Of a stretch of 64,000 nucleotides of DNA, positions 10,525 to 21,365 are shown piece by piece; within the stretch, counting starts at the first letter, position 1; each line of letters begins with the position of its first letter. The translations under genes were made by a program, and so were the position numbers. The DNA is taken from assembly GCA_001247695.2 (NCBI GenBank), contig LGRX02024627.1, forward strand, positions 1 through 64,000, read 5' to 3'. Source of the DNA: Cymbomonas tetramitiformis (taxonomy: Eukaryota; Chlorophyta; Pyramimonadophyceae; Pyramimonadales; Pyramimonadaceae). Under the pieces are notes generated by a model. That model searched no databases, had not been told where the DNA came from, and saw nothing but the letters and a program-made list of their open reading frames with translations.

Positions 10525-12390
10525 AGGCTTGGTGTCCTCAAATTTCCAGTCAGAGCGGTCTCGTTGATCATCAGTATGCTTGGCAGCACAGGCTAGATGG
10601 GTGTCCAAAGTCTCATAGGTATCCTCATGCATAATATACTGGTTGCCAACTCTGGCAAAGGAGAACACCACCCCCCCTTTGGACACAGTTCTGGCCCCAA
10701 AGTCCACAAGAAAACCTGCATCCTCGAGCGCCACCACCGATAAGAGGTTGAAGGGCTGTCCAGGGATGCAGTGTGTGCCAAGGAGCTGTAGCCCAACCAT
10801 GCGCCCAGACTTCACATCCTTCTTGGCAAAGGTCACCGAGCCACTGCCAGAGGAGCTCACAGATTGACTCTGCACCACACTGAAGGTCTCACAGGCTGCA
10901 GTGTCATAGTCCGCATTGAACACCCGGACAGAGTTGAAGATGTGCTTGGTGGCGCCACTGTCGATAACAGCACTCTTGTCCACAGCGGACTGAGGGCTAA
11001 CACTGCCAGCACTCGCACCACATGCCACCTGAGCATGGCCAGCATCAGGGGCACAATACACACTATATGCCCAAGCACCATAAGGCACCCAACCACACTC
11101 ATCACACGGGTCAGAGTCCAAGTCCAGGTCTGTGACGAGGTCACCAAAGGCATCATCACAGTGGTCTTCACAGTGGTCTTCGTAGTAATCACCGGGGACC
11201 AGAGTCACAGAACAGAGGCGGTTCTTGCGAGGTGGACCAAGCAATCCAGAGGCCCAATCATCAGAGGGGGTGTAACCCACTCCTTCAACGGGCTGCCCAA
11301 GGTACATGCCCTCCTCCTCCTCGTCAGAGTGCCCAAGGTACATGTCCTCCTCCTCCTCGTCAGAGTCAGAGGCATCCTCCAGGTCCGGCAGAGAATCATC
11401 ATCACCTGCGTCAGAGTCCGAACCTGAAGCACGGTCGGGGACTATGCAACCAGAGTCGCTGCCAGCTTGTCCAGAGATAGAGAGAAGATCAGGCATATAG
11501 CTGTCCCCCATCGGATGATAAGACCAGGAATCTCGGTCTGCAAGAAGCCGATCATAATTGGGGGAACCCAGCGCACCAACAGACCCAGAATCACTCTCAA
11601 CGGGCTGCTCAAGGTGCATGTCCTCCTCCTCCTCGTCAGAGTCAGAGGCATCCTCCAGGTCTGGCATCGAGGCATCATCATCCGAGCCAGAATCCGAGTA
11701 CTCAGGCCAGGCACTGGTGCCCCACCCCTCACCGAGGAATAGCATGCCTCCAAAGTCCTCCACTGCCTGTATCAAGGCCCTGGTGGCCCCCCCGAGCTCA
11801 GACGCCCAGCTATGCAGGTCAACCAGCGAGGTGCGCACCATGACAGACTCCAGCTTCAGTAATATGTCCATGTCCTCTGTGGCCTGCCTGATGACATGGA
11901 GCTGGCAGAGGACCTTCTTGGTACTGACAGTGTGCTCAACACTACGAGGAAGAGTAGTACCCCTGTCGAGTATGTGGTGAGCACGAAGGAATATCTCCAC
12001 TGACCCAGCCATCATGACAGAGTGCCATCGCTGCAATCCAGGCTTGAACCAGAGCTGTCTCGGGGAGATCTGAAAAGTGTCAGCCAAGTGCTGATCACGT
12101 CCATCATCCCACTGAGCTTGTGTCCTCTTCAGGCGAGCCTTGTCGGGGAAGAAGGCAGTGAGTACATCAATGTAGACCCATGAGTCATAAATAGGTACAA
12201 ACCTAGTACGGTGACGATGGCTGAGTACAGGAGAATGCTTGTTGGGAACATAGCAGTGGTGCTTCCTCTTGGTCCTTCGAGGAGAGTGCCGCTCTGAAGA
12301 CAATTCCACACGAGGCGCACACATAGCGCCCTCATTGTCCCCAGTACACTCACCAGTAGTGTGGGATACAGCAACCTCAGGCTCGCCCAC
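10498..12390 (-). pseudogene. Element A: extra conserved domain, acidic linker, retropepsin
   Basis: About 630 codons of element sequence. The first ~175 residues (roughly 12270-11745) match a block in element B, with shared words VYIDVL/VYIDTL, QISPRQ, SGSVE-like and VKAIEDF/IQAVEDF. About 250 residues follow that are rich in Asp, Glu and Ser, including repeated DLEDASDSDEEEEDM. Then comes a retropepsin core with the Ty1/copia-type active site AVIDSGATKHIF (10972-10937). After about 120 more residues the frame runs into the LTR remnant, so integrase is missing. The frame continues past the element to 10156 by chance through Repeat X. Confidence 0.8.
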
Positions 12391-13297
12391 CTCTGTCAGA
12401 ACTGAGTAGTAATTGAAGACCGGGAGTACAGAGGACTTGAGACTCCACAGGCACAGAGCCTCGACCAGATATCCAGGGCTGGCACGGGGCCGGGCTAGGA
12501 GGCAGTGACCCAGAGATGTTGAGATTACCAGCCTCAGCTAGCCCAGAGCTCAGGTCAGAGTGTGTACCGTCCTGCAATGAAGACTCCACCGGTACAGAGC
12601 TTCGACCACACGTCGATAGCTGGCACGGGGCCGGGCAAAGGGTCAGTGAGTCAGAGATGTTAGAATTACCAGACCCAAGTAGCCCAGAGCCCAGGGAACT
12701 GGCATATATGTCATCACCAGTCTCGTCCAGACCAGGGTGCAAGTCAGATGGACCAGCCTCCCGAAGAGCAAAAAGGGCTTCACCACTTTCCTCCAGTCCA
12801 GGATGAAGTTCAGACTGCCCAGCCACAGCACCAAGATGTTCACCAGGCTTCGGTAAGCTACCATGCTTCTCATAGTCTGCCACCCTCTTGAGAATTGCCG
12901 CCTTGGTAGTTGGAGAGGCCTTCTTGAAGAACGCTTCCCGCTTCTCGACGTTCTTGATGAAACAGTCCTTAGAAGGGTGCCCACGCCTGTGACAGACAGG
13001 GCACGGGACCTTGACAGCCAGTCGCTGTCGTTTCAATTCCTCCTGCTTACGCCTGTCATCAGCAATAGCACCAGCAGTCTCAGATTCAGTGTTATCGCCA
13101 GCGTGGTGCACTGCGTGGGCAGTGTGCGTCACAGCAGCGCGCGGGGTGAGTATGGTGTCGTAGTGAGATGTGACTTGGTCAGATAGCATACTCGCAGTAG
13201 GCAGGAACTCAACCATGAATTTGGCCTTGAGGAGCATATAGTCGGGGTGCAGTCGCACAATAGCCATAGCAGAATATATGGTCTCAACTGTCTCCAT
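12377..13297 (-). pseudogene. gag: gag nucleocapsid part of element A with CCHC knuckle
   Basis: Same frame as the capsid part, beyond the stop codon. It carries the zinc knuckle CPVCHRRGHPSKDC (CX2CX4HX4C) at about 13010-12970, preceded by the basic stretch RRKQEELKRQRLAVKV. Downstream lies a Ser/Gly/Pro-rich linker with an internal tandem duplication of about 55 residues (two copies of a block ending RSSVPVES / RGSVPVES), absent from element B. The frame ends at 12377. The protein continues in another frame from about 12430, so a frameshift separates this from the next segment. Confidence 0.75.
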
Positions 13298-13306
13298 ACA
13301 CAGAGG

Positions 13307-14053
13307 TTACGCAGAAGGAGTAACGCGCGCGTTCACGGAGTACTCGTGTAAACGCCGAAGAGTCTCCTTCGATTCCAGAAACGCTGGAAGAGGAGGGGCA
13401 AGGCTCGAAAGTTGATTAGGCAGTAAAAGCAGCTTATCCACCTGGTTGATGAAGTAGACGACACTAGTGTTGCGTCGCAATTTGGATAGCTCAAGCCAGG
13501 CTCCGTGACCGTCAGAGTATCGCTCGTAGCTGCGAACGATAGCGTTTGCAGTGCTAGTGGTAACACGACAGAGGAAGTCATAAAACAGCTGATTCTCTTC
13601 CTCAAGATAGGAGTCATCCCCCCTCACCATATGGAGCGGAGTAGATTCCGAAAGCAATAGCGCCAGAGAAGGGTGACGCAGAGAGGGCCGAATTTTTGCA
13701 AGCCACTCGTCCCAAATTCCTTCCTGGTCAGTTTCCTTGCCAGAAAAGTGCGAGTCCGCGGAAAGCCCCTTAGTCATATCAGAAAGACTTGGTAAAGGAC
13801 GTCGCCCACCAGCGGGCGACGAATTGAGATGTTGGTCCACAGGGACAGTGGCGCGGGGACCTGTCTGATTAAGGCCGCGAAGCTCGTAGAGCTGAGCAGT
13901 TATGCCCTTCACCATATCCGTAAGCGCCGAGATTTGCTCTTGCTGACCACTCAGCGCAATATCCCGCAAAGACGACTCGCCCGGCTTCTCCTCAGATGCT
14001 GGCGCGCCACCAGGAGGAGACGGTGTCGTCGCTTGACTCTTGCCCTTAACCAT
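13307..14053 (-). pseudogene. gag: gag capsid part of element A, ends at an in-frame stop
   Basis: 248 codons from MVKGKSQATTPSP. A disordered Pro/Ser-rich N-terminus and a short coiled-coil-like stretch (GQQEQISALTDMVKGI near residue 36) precede the capsid-like region (DEWLAKIRPSLRHPSLALLL near 115, then AIVRSYERYSDGHGAWLEL). It aligns with element B's gag from LSDMTKGLSADSHFSGK onward. A TAA at 13307-13309 stops it, and the same frame resumes at once as METVETIYSAM where B reads straight through. This is most simply an inactivating mutation. Confidence 0.8.
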
Positions 14054-14121
14054 AACAAATTCTCGTACGCGCAGCGGAAATTTGCGTGATAAACAAAATA
14101 GAACTCACTTACAAATCGTAA

Positions 14122-14135
14122 GTGGGCCCATAACC
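14122..14135 (-). other. Primer-binding site of element A (half-tRNA-iMet type)
   Basis: Directly inside the 5' LTR the minus strand reads GGTTATGGGCCCAC. This complements GTGGGCCCATAACC, the anticodon arm of eukaryotic initiator tRNA-Met (CAU anticodon). Drosophila copia and some relatives prime from such an internal tRNA fragment rather than the 3' CCA end. Confidence 0.75.
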
Positions 14136-14546
14136 TGTTGGAATTCTATACAGGGTATTTCGCAAAAGCAAGCGTAAACTTTCATTCTCAAAAGATTTAT
14201 CAGTTCGCAGCTTGAAACGCCACGAACATTAGCGCCCAAACATTACTGATTGGGCAGTCTAAGCGAAAGTTCACTAATTAGAGTATGACGTGTCACTGTC
14301 GAGTTCATAACGACTGCAGTGACACGTCTGCGATGGGCCGGTGAACTATTACACACTGTGTCTTGCCGATGGTCATCATATGATCCAACGGCCACGATTG
14401 GTTCAGCAGATCTACAGATCTAGATCTAAGGGTTTCATAGGGTTTCTTTAGGGTTCCTTCAGGGTATGAGCATCCTGACTACTGTGCAAGGCCTAGACAG
14501 TCATGCTTTACATCAAACCGATCAGCAGACACTGCAGATTCCAATA
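14136..14546 (-). repeat. 5' LTR of copia element A (411 bp)
   Basis: Homologous along its length to the LTRs at 32676-33085 and 45460-45862. The proximal terminus is TGTTGGAAT on the plus strand and the outer end is ATTCCAATA, a slightly mutated version of the ATTCCAACA inverted end kept in the solo LTR. It contains AGATCTAGATCT and four telomere-like AGGGTTTC/AGGGTTCC words at about 14430-14465. Confidence 0.9.
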
Positions 14547-15721
14547 TAGTTCCCATCCCCACATATGCCTGCCACACATGTCCCAAGCTCATCCGATAGA
14601 AGGCAGTTCACCAAGCGGTCGTCGCCTTCCCGACAGCTGCTCATCACTGTTAGTTCCGGCACGGCCAACAACCTCGCCCCATGGGCAGGGAAGCTGATGA
14701 CATGCCGTATGCTGCCGTGCAACCTGTTGTTAGTGTTCATCGCTGCCGGGAGGGGCCCCTGAGCTTTGAGGGTCCCGGCATGCGTCAATTCCACCCGTGA
14801 CCCTCCACCCGCAACTCGCTCAACCCCCTCCCCACCAGCTCCCCCCGTGCCAACAGCCCCCTCAAGAAGGTGGGTCACCCGCCTGCTCGCCCCCATCAAA
14901 GTGGCCACCCCTTCCTCAGCCAAGGCCACCGCCTGCTCTGGTGAAGCCCCGCTCTGCTCTTGAGTCCAGACCCCACGCTCTGGGCCCGGTGATGAGAGGT
15001 CATCCCACTCCGCCAGGGTATCCTGGGCGCTCGAGACTGCTTGGCTGGCCCGCCTGCGCCCGCGGACACCTCTGCAGACGCCACCTCGGCGGAGCCCTGT
15101 CCTTGGCCCGCCGCTACCCACAGATTCCCTGCTTCTCGCCGCACACCCTCCATGCTCTCCAAGAGCCTCGATGCCATCCTTCCTGCCTCGCCTGTTTATG
15201 TTGCGTTCCCCCAGACCCCTGTGTCCCGCCACCATCAACTCCTCAAACGCATCCTCCCAAGCTCTGTCCATCAGCGCCAACCTCCCCACATCCTCTCGCC
15301 GAGCCGCCTCCCCCCAATCCAGGTTTGGGCCCATGCCTCCTCTCACACGTCCTGCACCAGCCCAGCGCCAGCCACCTCTCGCCGGGCATCGCCCCACAGC
15401 CTGTCTGATGATAAGCCCTACGACCCCTCGCACGAGCGCAAAAGAAAGCAACCGGATCCACTTCTCGTTCCATTCCACGGGACTGCCAGGTGCCGCTTCT
15501 TCGTCCCCGTCTTTGCCTCCATCGCCATCCACCTGCTCTCCTCCTTCAACAATCTCCTCCATGTACCGCCGCTCCCTGAAGCGCCGCTGTGTCTGCTGTC
15601 GGAATCCATACGTCCCAGGCCCCGAAATGGTACAAAGTGGAGCGGGCGCACATCCCCGTGCGTTGCCCCGCTCTGTGGGCGTGTTCCAGGGGGGGATACC
15701 AGTTGAGTCTGCGCACTCCAT
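14547..15721 (-). repeat. Repeat X, copy 2, proximal part with long minus-strand ORF
   Basis: A minus-strand frame opens at MECADSTGIPPWNTP (15721) and stays open for 391 codons up to the LTR of element A, then eight codons into it. It is rich in Gly, Arg, Ala and Glu, with an acidic patch (GGKDGDEEAAPG near residue 70) and the motif EDVGRLALMDRAWEDAFEEL near 165. Part of it matches copy 1. LALMDRAWEDA also resembles LALMDRDLEDA in the plus-strand frame at 33.2 kb, so this is a dispersed protein-coding repeat, perhaps a retroelement ORF1/gag. The opposite strand is also open because of the GC-rich composition. Confidence 0.55.
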
Positions 15722-15874
15722 TACCGGGCGACCGACACGCGATATCGCATGTTGGGCAATGATCGGCGCATACTATCATCCATTCATGATGCGCTGTGTT
15801 CAGCAGAACCCATTCAATGTAGTGTGACTCCACTTGTTGGGATCTCACGGCCCTGTTCCGGAATGACGCTTCCG

Positions 15875-16010
15875 ATTAAAAATTCCCAATGCGGCCCCTG
15901 CAAACGGACGGAATTGTCCCGCGGGTCCCGTAGATTCCATCGGTCTTGAATGCGGCTGAAAAGTTCCTGAATGCTTTTCACATCCACTAGGATGGTGGTG
16001 AGATGACTTG
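15875..16010. repeat. Direct repeat, copy 1 (partner at 17208-17335)
   Basis: Shares GCGGCCCCTGCAAACGG, a GTAGATTC word, and a TTCTTGAATGCTT-like stretch followed by a CACTRGGATGGT word, in the same order and spacing as 17208-17335. Divergence is moderate. Confidence 0.7.
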
Positions 16011-16147
16011 CGGCCAGCCCTGCATACCCCAACTTCAACTCTCGCCCACCCCCCTTTGTTTTTTTTGTTTTTCTTTCTTCCTTACTCCTTTTCCCCTCTT
16101 CTTTCTTCACTATTGCTTCTGGGCTTCAGTTGGCTGCATTCACCTTA

Positions 16148-16262
16148 GGCATACAGAGCAGCATGTAGGGCACCGGGAGTCACAACCCACAGTGCCACTG
16201 GGCCCGGGCGGCATATAGGGCACCGGGAGTCACAACCCACAGTGTTACTGGGCCCGGGTGGC
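16148..16262. repeat. Two-unit tandem repeat, about 50 bp
   Basis: TAGGGCACCGGGAGTCACAA and the following CCCACAGTG, then CTGGGCCCGGG and GGCAT, occur twice in a row with one or two substitutions. Confidence 0.85.
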
Positions 16263-17207
16263 ATGCACCTTCCTACCAACCCTTATTCTCCCTGCCTGAC
16301 TTGGCATGCTCCTTCTGCCTTCACTCTCCCTGCTTAGTCCGTCATGCTTCCTGCTTGGTCCGCCATACTCCTTCGGTTTAGGACCTGGCCTTGTATCTGG
16401 GGAGCCCAGTGCGAGTGGAGAAACTTTGGTGATCACGTGCACCGTACCTTGGTTTCTCCCCTAATTTTTTCTGGCTTTCGCTCACCTGGGTCTGGGCACC
16501 CCTGCTGGAGCCTCAGATCCCAGCACACAATTCACGGGTCACAATCGGCTTCCCCAAGCGGCTTTGGGCTTAGGGGTCACTGTCGTAGTCTCACTCCTTA
16601 TCTCTTCTTAACTGACTGCAGTGCTTCTCCCTTCTCCGCCCTGCTTTATCGTGACAATTCTCTTCCCTTTCTCCTTGTTATTTGATCTTTGATCCTTGTC
16701 CTTTGTTCTTTGAGCTTTGTGCTAGGTGGGCAAGAGTCTCATCTCTTCCCCTTTGCACTTGTCCGAGGGCCGCGTGTACTGTCAGTCGATAGACACCCGG
16801 ATTAGGATCGGAGGATGCCCCTCTCCACACTCGCAGCCCAAGCAACCACTGTTCCTGAGCCCTTCCCCAAAGAGCAAAGTCGAGTCCACACCCAAGGTAT
16901 CAGGTAGATGTGTACAGTCTGACCTATTGCCCCAGAGTTGTGCTAAGATCTCCTTGGTTGTCGGCGTTATGCGAGTGCCACACTGGTAAACTCGGTAGCG
17001 ATTGTCGGTGTGACATAGCTGTTAAACAAGGAAGGGCGGCATCAGGGTCCCAACGACAGTCAAGCTGTGTCTCGAGTGTGTGTCCAGGTAGCTTGCGGTA
17101 TGGTAACTCTCCTTTGCTCCCTCCCGTTCTCTTCGCATTACCCCCTCCCTTCCCACCAGTCTCTCCCCTGACTATCTCCCCCTTACCTGAAAGATGCTTC
17201 CGAGTGA

Positions 17208-17335
17208 AATTTCCCCGTGCGGCCCCTGCAAACGGGCATAAAACGTCCCCCGGGTCGGGTAGATTCATCTGTCATTGAGTGCAGCTGTAAAGTTCTTGAA
17301 TGCTTCTCACTTCCACTGGGATGGTAATGGGGTGG
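17208..17335. repeat. Direct repeat, copy 2 (partner at 15875-16010)
   Basis: See the partner entry. The two copies lie 1.33 kb apart in the same orientation and could be long terminal-type repeats of a decayed element, though nothing between them is coding. Confidence 0.65.
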
Positions 17336-20300
17336 CTTTTGGATGGGCCTCATTCCGTTCAGTGTTTGTGCGAGCGACATGTTCAATTAAACACGCTTCT
17401 CGATCCCTATCCGAAATCAGATTTGCCTGAACTAATTTCCTCAGTTTTGATTGATGGGGGGTGATCACAGGAGGTAGCATCAATGGGGTGATGGTCACTT
17501 CATTCCCAAAAGGCTTCACAGCCAAAACAGCCAAATATTTTGTTGAAGATCAGTTGGCGAGGACAAACGACCATCAATCCGCTGCAATGGACAGTGAGGT
17601 GGTACTTACAGGTTATTTCCTAACCTTCAGCAGTGCATTTCATCCGTTTTCGACAAGCATGTCCACTTGAGACCTAACGGTTCTGCGTTTACAACGACGC
17701 TGAGCTCTGAAATCTTCCTAGCTTGTCATCTCATTGCATTTTATCACCCTCCATGATCCGAAGAAGAGACTTTTGGTGCAACATGTTGAATTTGTTTTTT
17801 TGGTTTATTGTGTGTGTCAAATGCAGAAAGATGATCGGAAGAGACATGTTGCAAGTCTTCGATTTTGGAACCTCAAACCTACAAAGTCTTTGGAAATTTC
17901 CATAGTGGGGCATAGTCGGTCTCGGTCTTCATGGAGCTCTAGGAAATATGAATGAATGTCCGAGAAATTGTGCCGAATACTTTGACCGATAGTGTAGGTA
18001 CTTATCCCTTTCCGGTAGTTCATATTCAGCCGCCCAAAATAGTTTTTTCAGTCGAGAGTGTGTGTGTTGGTGGTTTGTTTAGTCATTGGTTCGAGGATTA
18101 GGAGATAGTAGGAGATAGTTTAATGATTATAAGTTGCCTTGTCGTGCAGACTTGGTCCCCAAAATAACAATAGCAATTGGGTTTATGCCGAGTGTTTCAT
18201 GCAAGTAGCCTATGGGAAACTTTGAAGATACTTGATCGGACGTAGTAAAGATTTCGTTCAGCATCAAAGTGGACATAGCACTTTGTGAGGGATGATTCCG
18301 ATCGGCTTCCCTGTCACCTCAAACGCCTCTAGTTTGCCCTTGATTTGTTTCCAAAACTAAAAGACAAACCGGTGTGCATGATTGGTTACTCTCCAGGTAG
18401 TAATGTGTCTTATGAGGCATCGTGGCACCAGGCCCGTGCCATCGGTTTGCAAGGGTTCTGTGTGAAAGATTCTCGGTTTCCTGGACAACGACCGAACGAG
18501 CTGTTTAGGGCACCCGTCAGCCACATCGGTCCTGCACCACCTCTCGATTCGTGCTCCGAGGGGCTGAATTTCTTGTGGAACGTTTTTTTGAAGATCCGAA
18601 CCTGTTTTGAGGGCTTGCACACATGTGGGAACTGGCAGTAGCGGCAGCGCTATTTCTCGTGATTCGCAGAGGACAAGTTCGAATACATCTGTGATGACAA
18701 GTTCGAATACGAAAGTTTGGAAATACATGCGGGGTGCCGCTATGCAGGAGGGGGCAACGACAGTCCACCAAAGGCGAAATTTTGCAAGGGAGGAAGCGGG
18801 GCATTCGCACTTCCTGGTGTTGCCAATTAAGCTCGGGGTGATAACACGTGTTTTGCCTTTTGATTCCCAGACAGCTGAAGTCAAGTTTCGACTTTCAAAA
18901 AAAATCTGAGTGTATTTTCTATTTTTACGAAAGATGTCTAACACATGACCTATGACACACTATGAGGCCTCGACACTAACTCGTTTACCGAGCCCCGATT
19001 TGCATCGTTAGTTCTCGATTTATTTTTCAGAGCGTTGCAAATCTCGCCGATTGTTCAGAATATATTGCTGCTGCAAAAAAGAGGGGGGCTGCCGCTTCAA
19101 TATTCAATATTCAATATTTTCTGTAAGACTTGTTTATTTATGGCTCTGAGTAGTGGCGAGACACGACATGGCGTTGAGGCTGAAGTAACTGCGGAAGCAT
19201 CTTGTGTGTTCGCCATTTTTCCGAGCGCCGGAAAACGCAAATATGTGTTTTGAAGCTCCTAGAACGGTGGGGAAATTTTCAGACGTTCATTTAGTTTTTG
19301 AGAAACGCACGATTTTCGATTTATAGTTTTGGCAAAAAAGTAATGGGACGAAAGTATTTTCTTTTCGTCATCGGTCGAATTGTCGCTGATTGACCCGGTT
19401 TTGGGGTTCGGCGGCTAGTCACAACTGAACCCCCTTTGCTCACAGAATCTTGTGAAAGTAATATGTCGACACACTTTTGTTTCTGTCGCAGGCATATCCG
19501 CACAGCTACGAATGCGCATCGGGTGAAGTACTGGGAAAATAGTATCTCATATGTTATATCTGTCCAAAATAATTTGCACTGACTGAATGCTCAATCGCAC
19601 ATATCGCTGTGGGCTGGCGCGTTCATTTGGGTATAGCGCGCGGAAATTCAGGATTTTGAAACCGTCAATAGCTGCCACAACGGTTATCATTCCCGGTAAT
19701 GAAGGTGTCTATATTCTCAGCAGGAATAGCTGATAATATTAGACACAAACAAAATGCTTTTCATTTGTACATCATTACACTAATCAGTAGTTCACTGCAC
19801 TCTAGGTCAGTTCCGGGGGGCAAGCGCTTGGTGATAACTTGAAATTCCTTAGTTAATAACTTACACGCAGCGCTGTATTCTCCCCCGACTGAGACAGTTA
19901 GCGTCTGCGACAATGTGAATGGGGAGAGCGAAACGTGAATGGGGAAAGCGAATCCAGAATTTTGCGATGACATCTACAGAGTGAGAGGCGAATCTCCCAA
20001 TCAACCCAAACCAAATCATTTCTCTCAAAATACAACGTATCGTTCGAATGCCACGTTCTATTTTAGTCTATCCTTTTCGCGGGTGCACACGATTAAATGA
20101 TATTTCTATATTTTCAGCGAACGGTTCGGACGAATAAATTTACAGCCCCGAACTCTTGATAGTCAGAGACGGCAGCTTTTTGCGCCACATCGACAGATTT
20201 CTTGGACATACGATATTTTAGGCCTCTAGTAAAAAATTAATAATTATGGATTACGGATTCGGTAGGAATCTTTTGCTTCAGACTCCTCGTAATTACCATA

Positions 20301-20480
20301 TGATATTCTTTTATAGCCATTTCAACCGTTGCAACTTTATTGATCGGACTGTTCATTTTTGTCAAGTATGTAGCCACGTTGGAATGTTCGAAGGGTGAAC
20401 GTTATCCTAGCTCCCCAACAGAGTTTCTTGCATCGAAACGACGGCGCCAGGCCAATTCGGTTCTGGCTCCTAAGTTACCT
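17336..20480. other. AT-richer region, no gene supported
   Basis: ORFs occur on both strands (for example 18345-18641 plus and 18357-18944 minus) without recognisable domains or consistent splice sites. There are T-rich runs but no clear repeat family. Confidence 0.35.
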
Positions 20481-21365
20481 GTGGACCGTCCAAAATTTTC
20501 GCATCTGACAATGCAGACGAGTTTTTTGTGCAATGTAGGACAAATGACGTGGAGTCAATAAGCCCAGTTGGCAGAAAATATTCCCCAGCCACAATACGAA
20601 GCGGTGGACGAAGGGGTTGGTTTCGAAACCCCTTTACGAAACCCACCCTTCCGAAAACCGGTAAGAGGTCCCGGGATGTTGCAAAAGGACTCGTGGATGA
20701 ATCGGGCCCTGTTTTCGCCACCGTTGACCGAACGTTAAGGTTGCACTCCGTGCGCGCGGAAGCCGGGCTTTTGGAGGGTTTGAAGCGGGACCGACAGTGC
20801 TGCGGTGAGTACTGTCATGATCAGTGTGAGCGGGTGCACCCTGAATCCGCGGGGTGCCTCTACAAGAGCCACGTGGACGAGTGGGTGCCTTTCACGCTGA
20901 CGATGAAACACGTAGCGGAAGCCCGGCAAACAAGACGCCGTGTCGCGGAGGCCGCCCACGAAATTTGCTACCTGAGTGCAAAGGGGAGTATTTTTGCGAG
21001 GTCTTCGGGGGGAGGTGAGTTGCACGCCTACTACTTGGTGAAGGCGCTTAGTGAAGTGCAAGCGGTGAAAGACGAGGCCGGGTGGAAGGACGATTACTAT
21101 ATATGCCGGCGAGTGCTGGCTCAGGGGTCTCAGGGATGTACTGCATGCAACGTTTGTGCAATTTGTCGTGGAAGGCAACTTCTTGGAATGGCGGAATGAA
21201 GAGACTTGCAAGGAGTACTTCTTTGACACTAGCAAGCACTGCCTGACATATTCGCACCACATAGCATGTGTTGATGTCAACGTGAGGATACGCAAATCGG
21301 GAAGGAAAGCGTACTATAGCGTGACCGAAGCGGAGCATGAACACATCCTAGGATTGCTATTTTGA
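20481..21365 (+). pseudogene. Frameshifted ORF of unknown function
   Basis: A GC-richer reading frame enters at about 20481 after a stop (VTCGPSKIFASDNADEFFV) and runs to about 21120. There a one-base shift moves the protein into the next frame (LRDVLHATFVQFVVEGNF), which ends at 21365. The product would be about 290 residues: a basic N-terminal third (GKRSRDVAKGLV), a cysteine cluster with pattern CC-x3-C-x3-C-x8-C near residue 110, and helical and aromatic segments towards the end (YYSVTEAEHEHILGLL). The codon-like character on both sides of the shift argues that it is real. I do not recognise the family; it may belong to a decayed DNA transposon. Confidence 0.45.

Larger units (their letters stand above)
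10498..14546 (-). mobile_element. Ty1/copia element A, internally deleted, inserted in Repeat X
   Basis: In element orientation (minus strand): complete 5' LTR (14546-14136), primer-binding site (14135-14122), gag with CCHC knuckle, an extra domain, an acidic linker, retropepsin, then an abrupt jump into the last 27 bp of the 3' LTR (10524-10498). Integrase, reverse transcriptase and RNase H are absent. The 27-bp remnant is identical to the matching end of the 5' LTR. Flanks are GTTTC on one side and, two bases beyond the LTR, GTTCC on the other, a possible imperfect 5-bp duplication. Removing the element rejoins Repeat X, as seen from copy 1. Confidence 0.85.

Noticed and set aside
10864..11980. 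Several long plus-strand ORFs opposite element A
   Set aside because: They mirror the Asp/Glu/Ser-rich linker of the copia polyprotein and have no independent support.
14797..15827. Pro/Ser-rich plus-strand ORFs of 200 or more codons
   Set aside because: They lie opposite the Repeat X frame. GC-rich composition opens both strands; the minus frame is the one shared with other copies.
15875..17335. A retroelement bounded by the 15.9 and 17.2 kb direct repeats
   Set aside because: The repeats are diverged and nothing between them encodes a recognisable protein; no target duplication was found.
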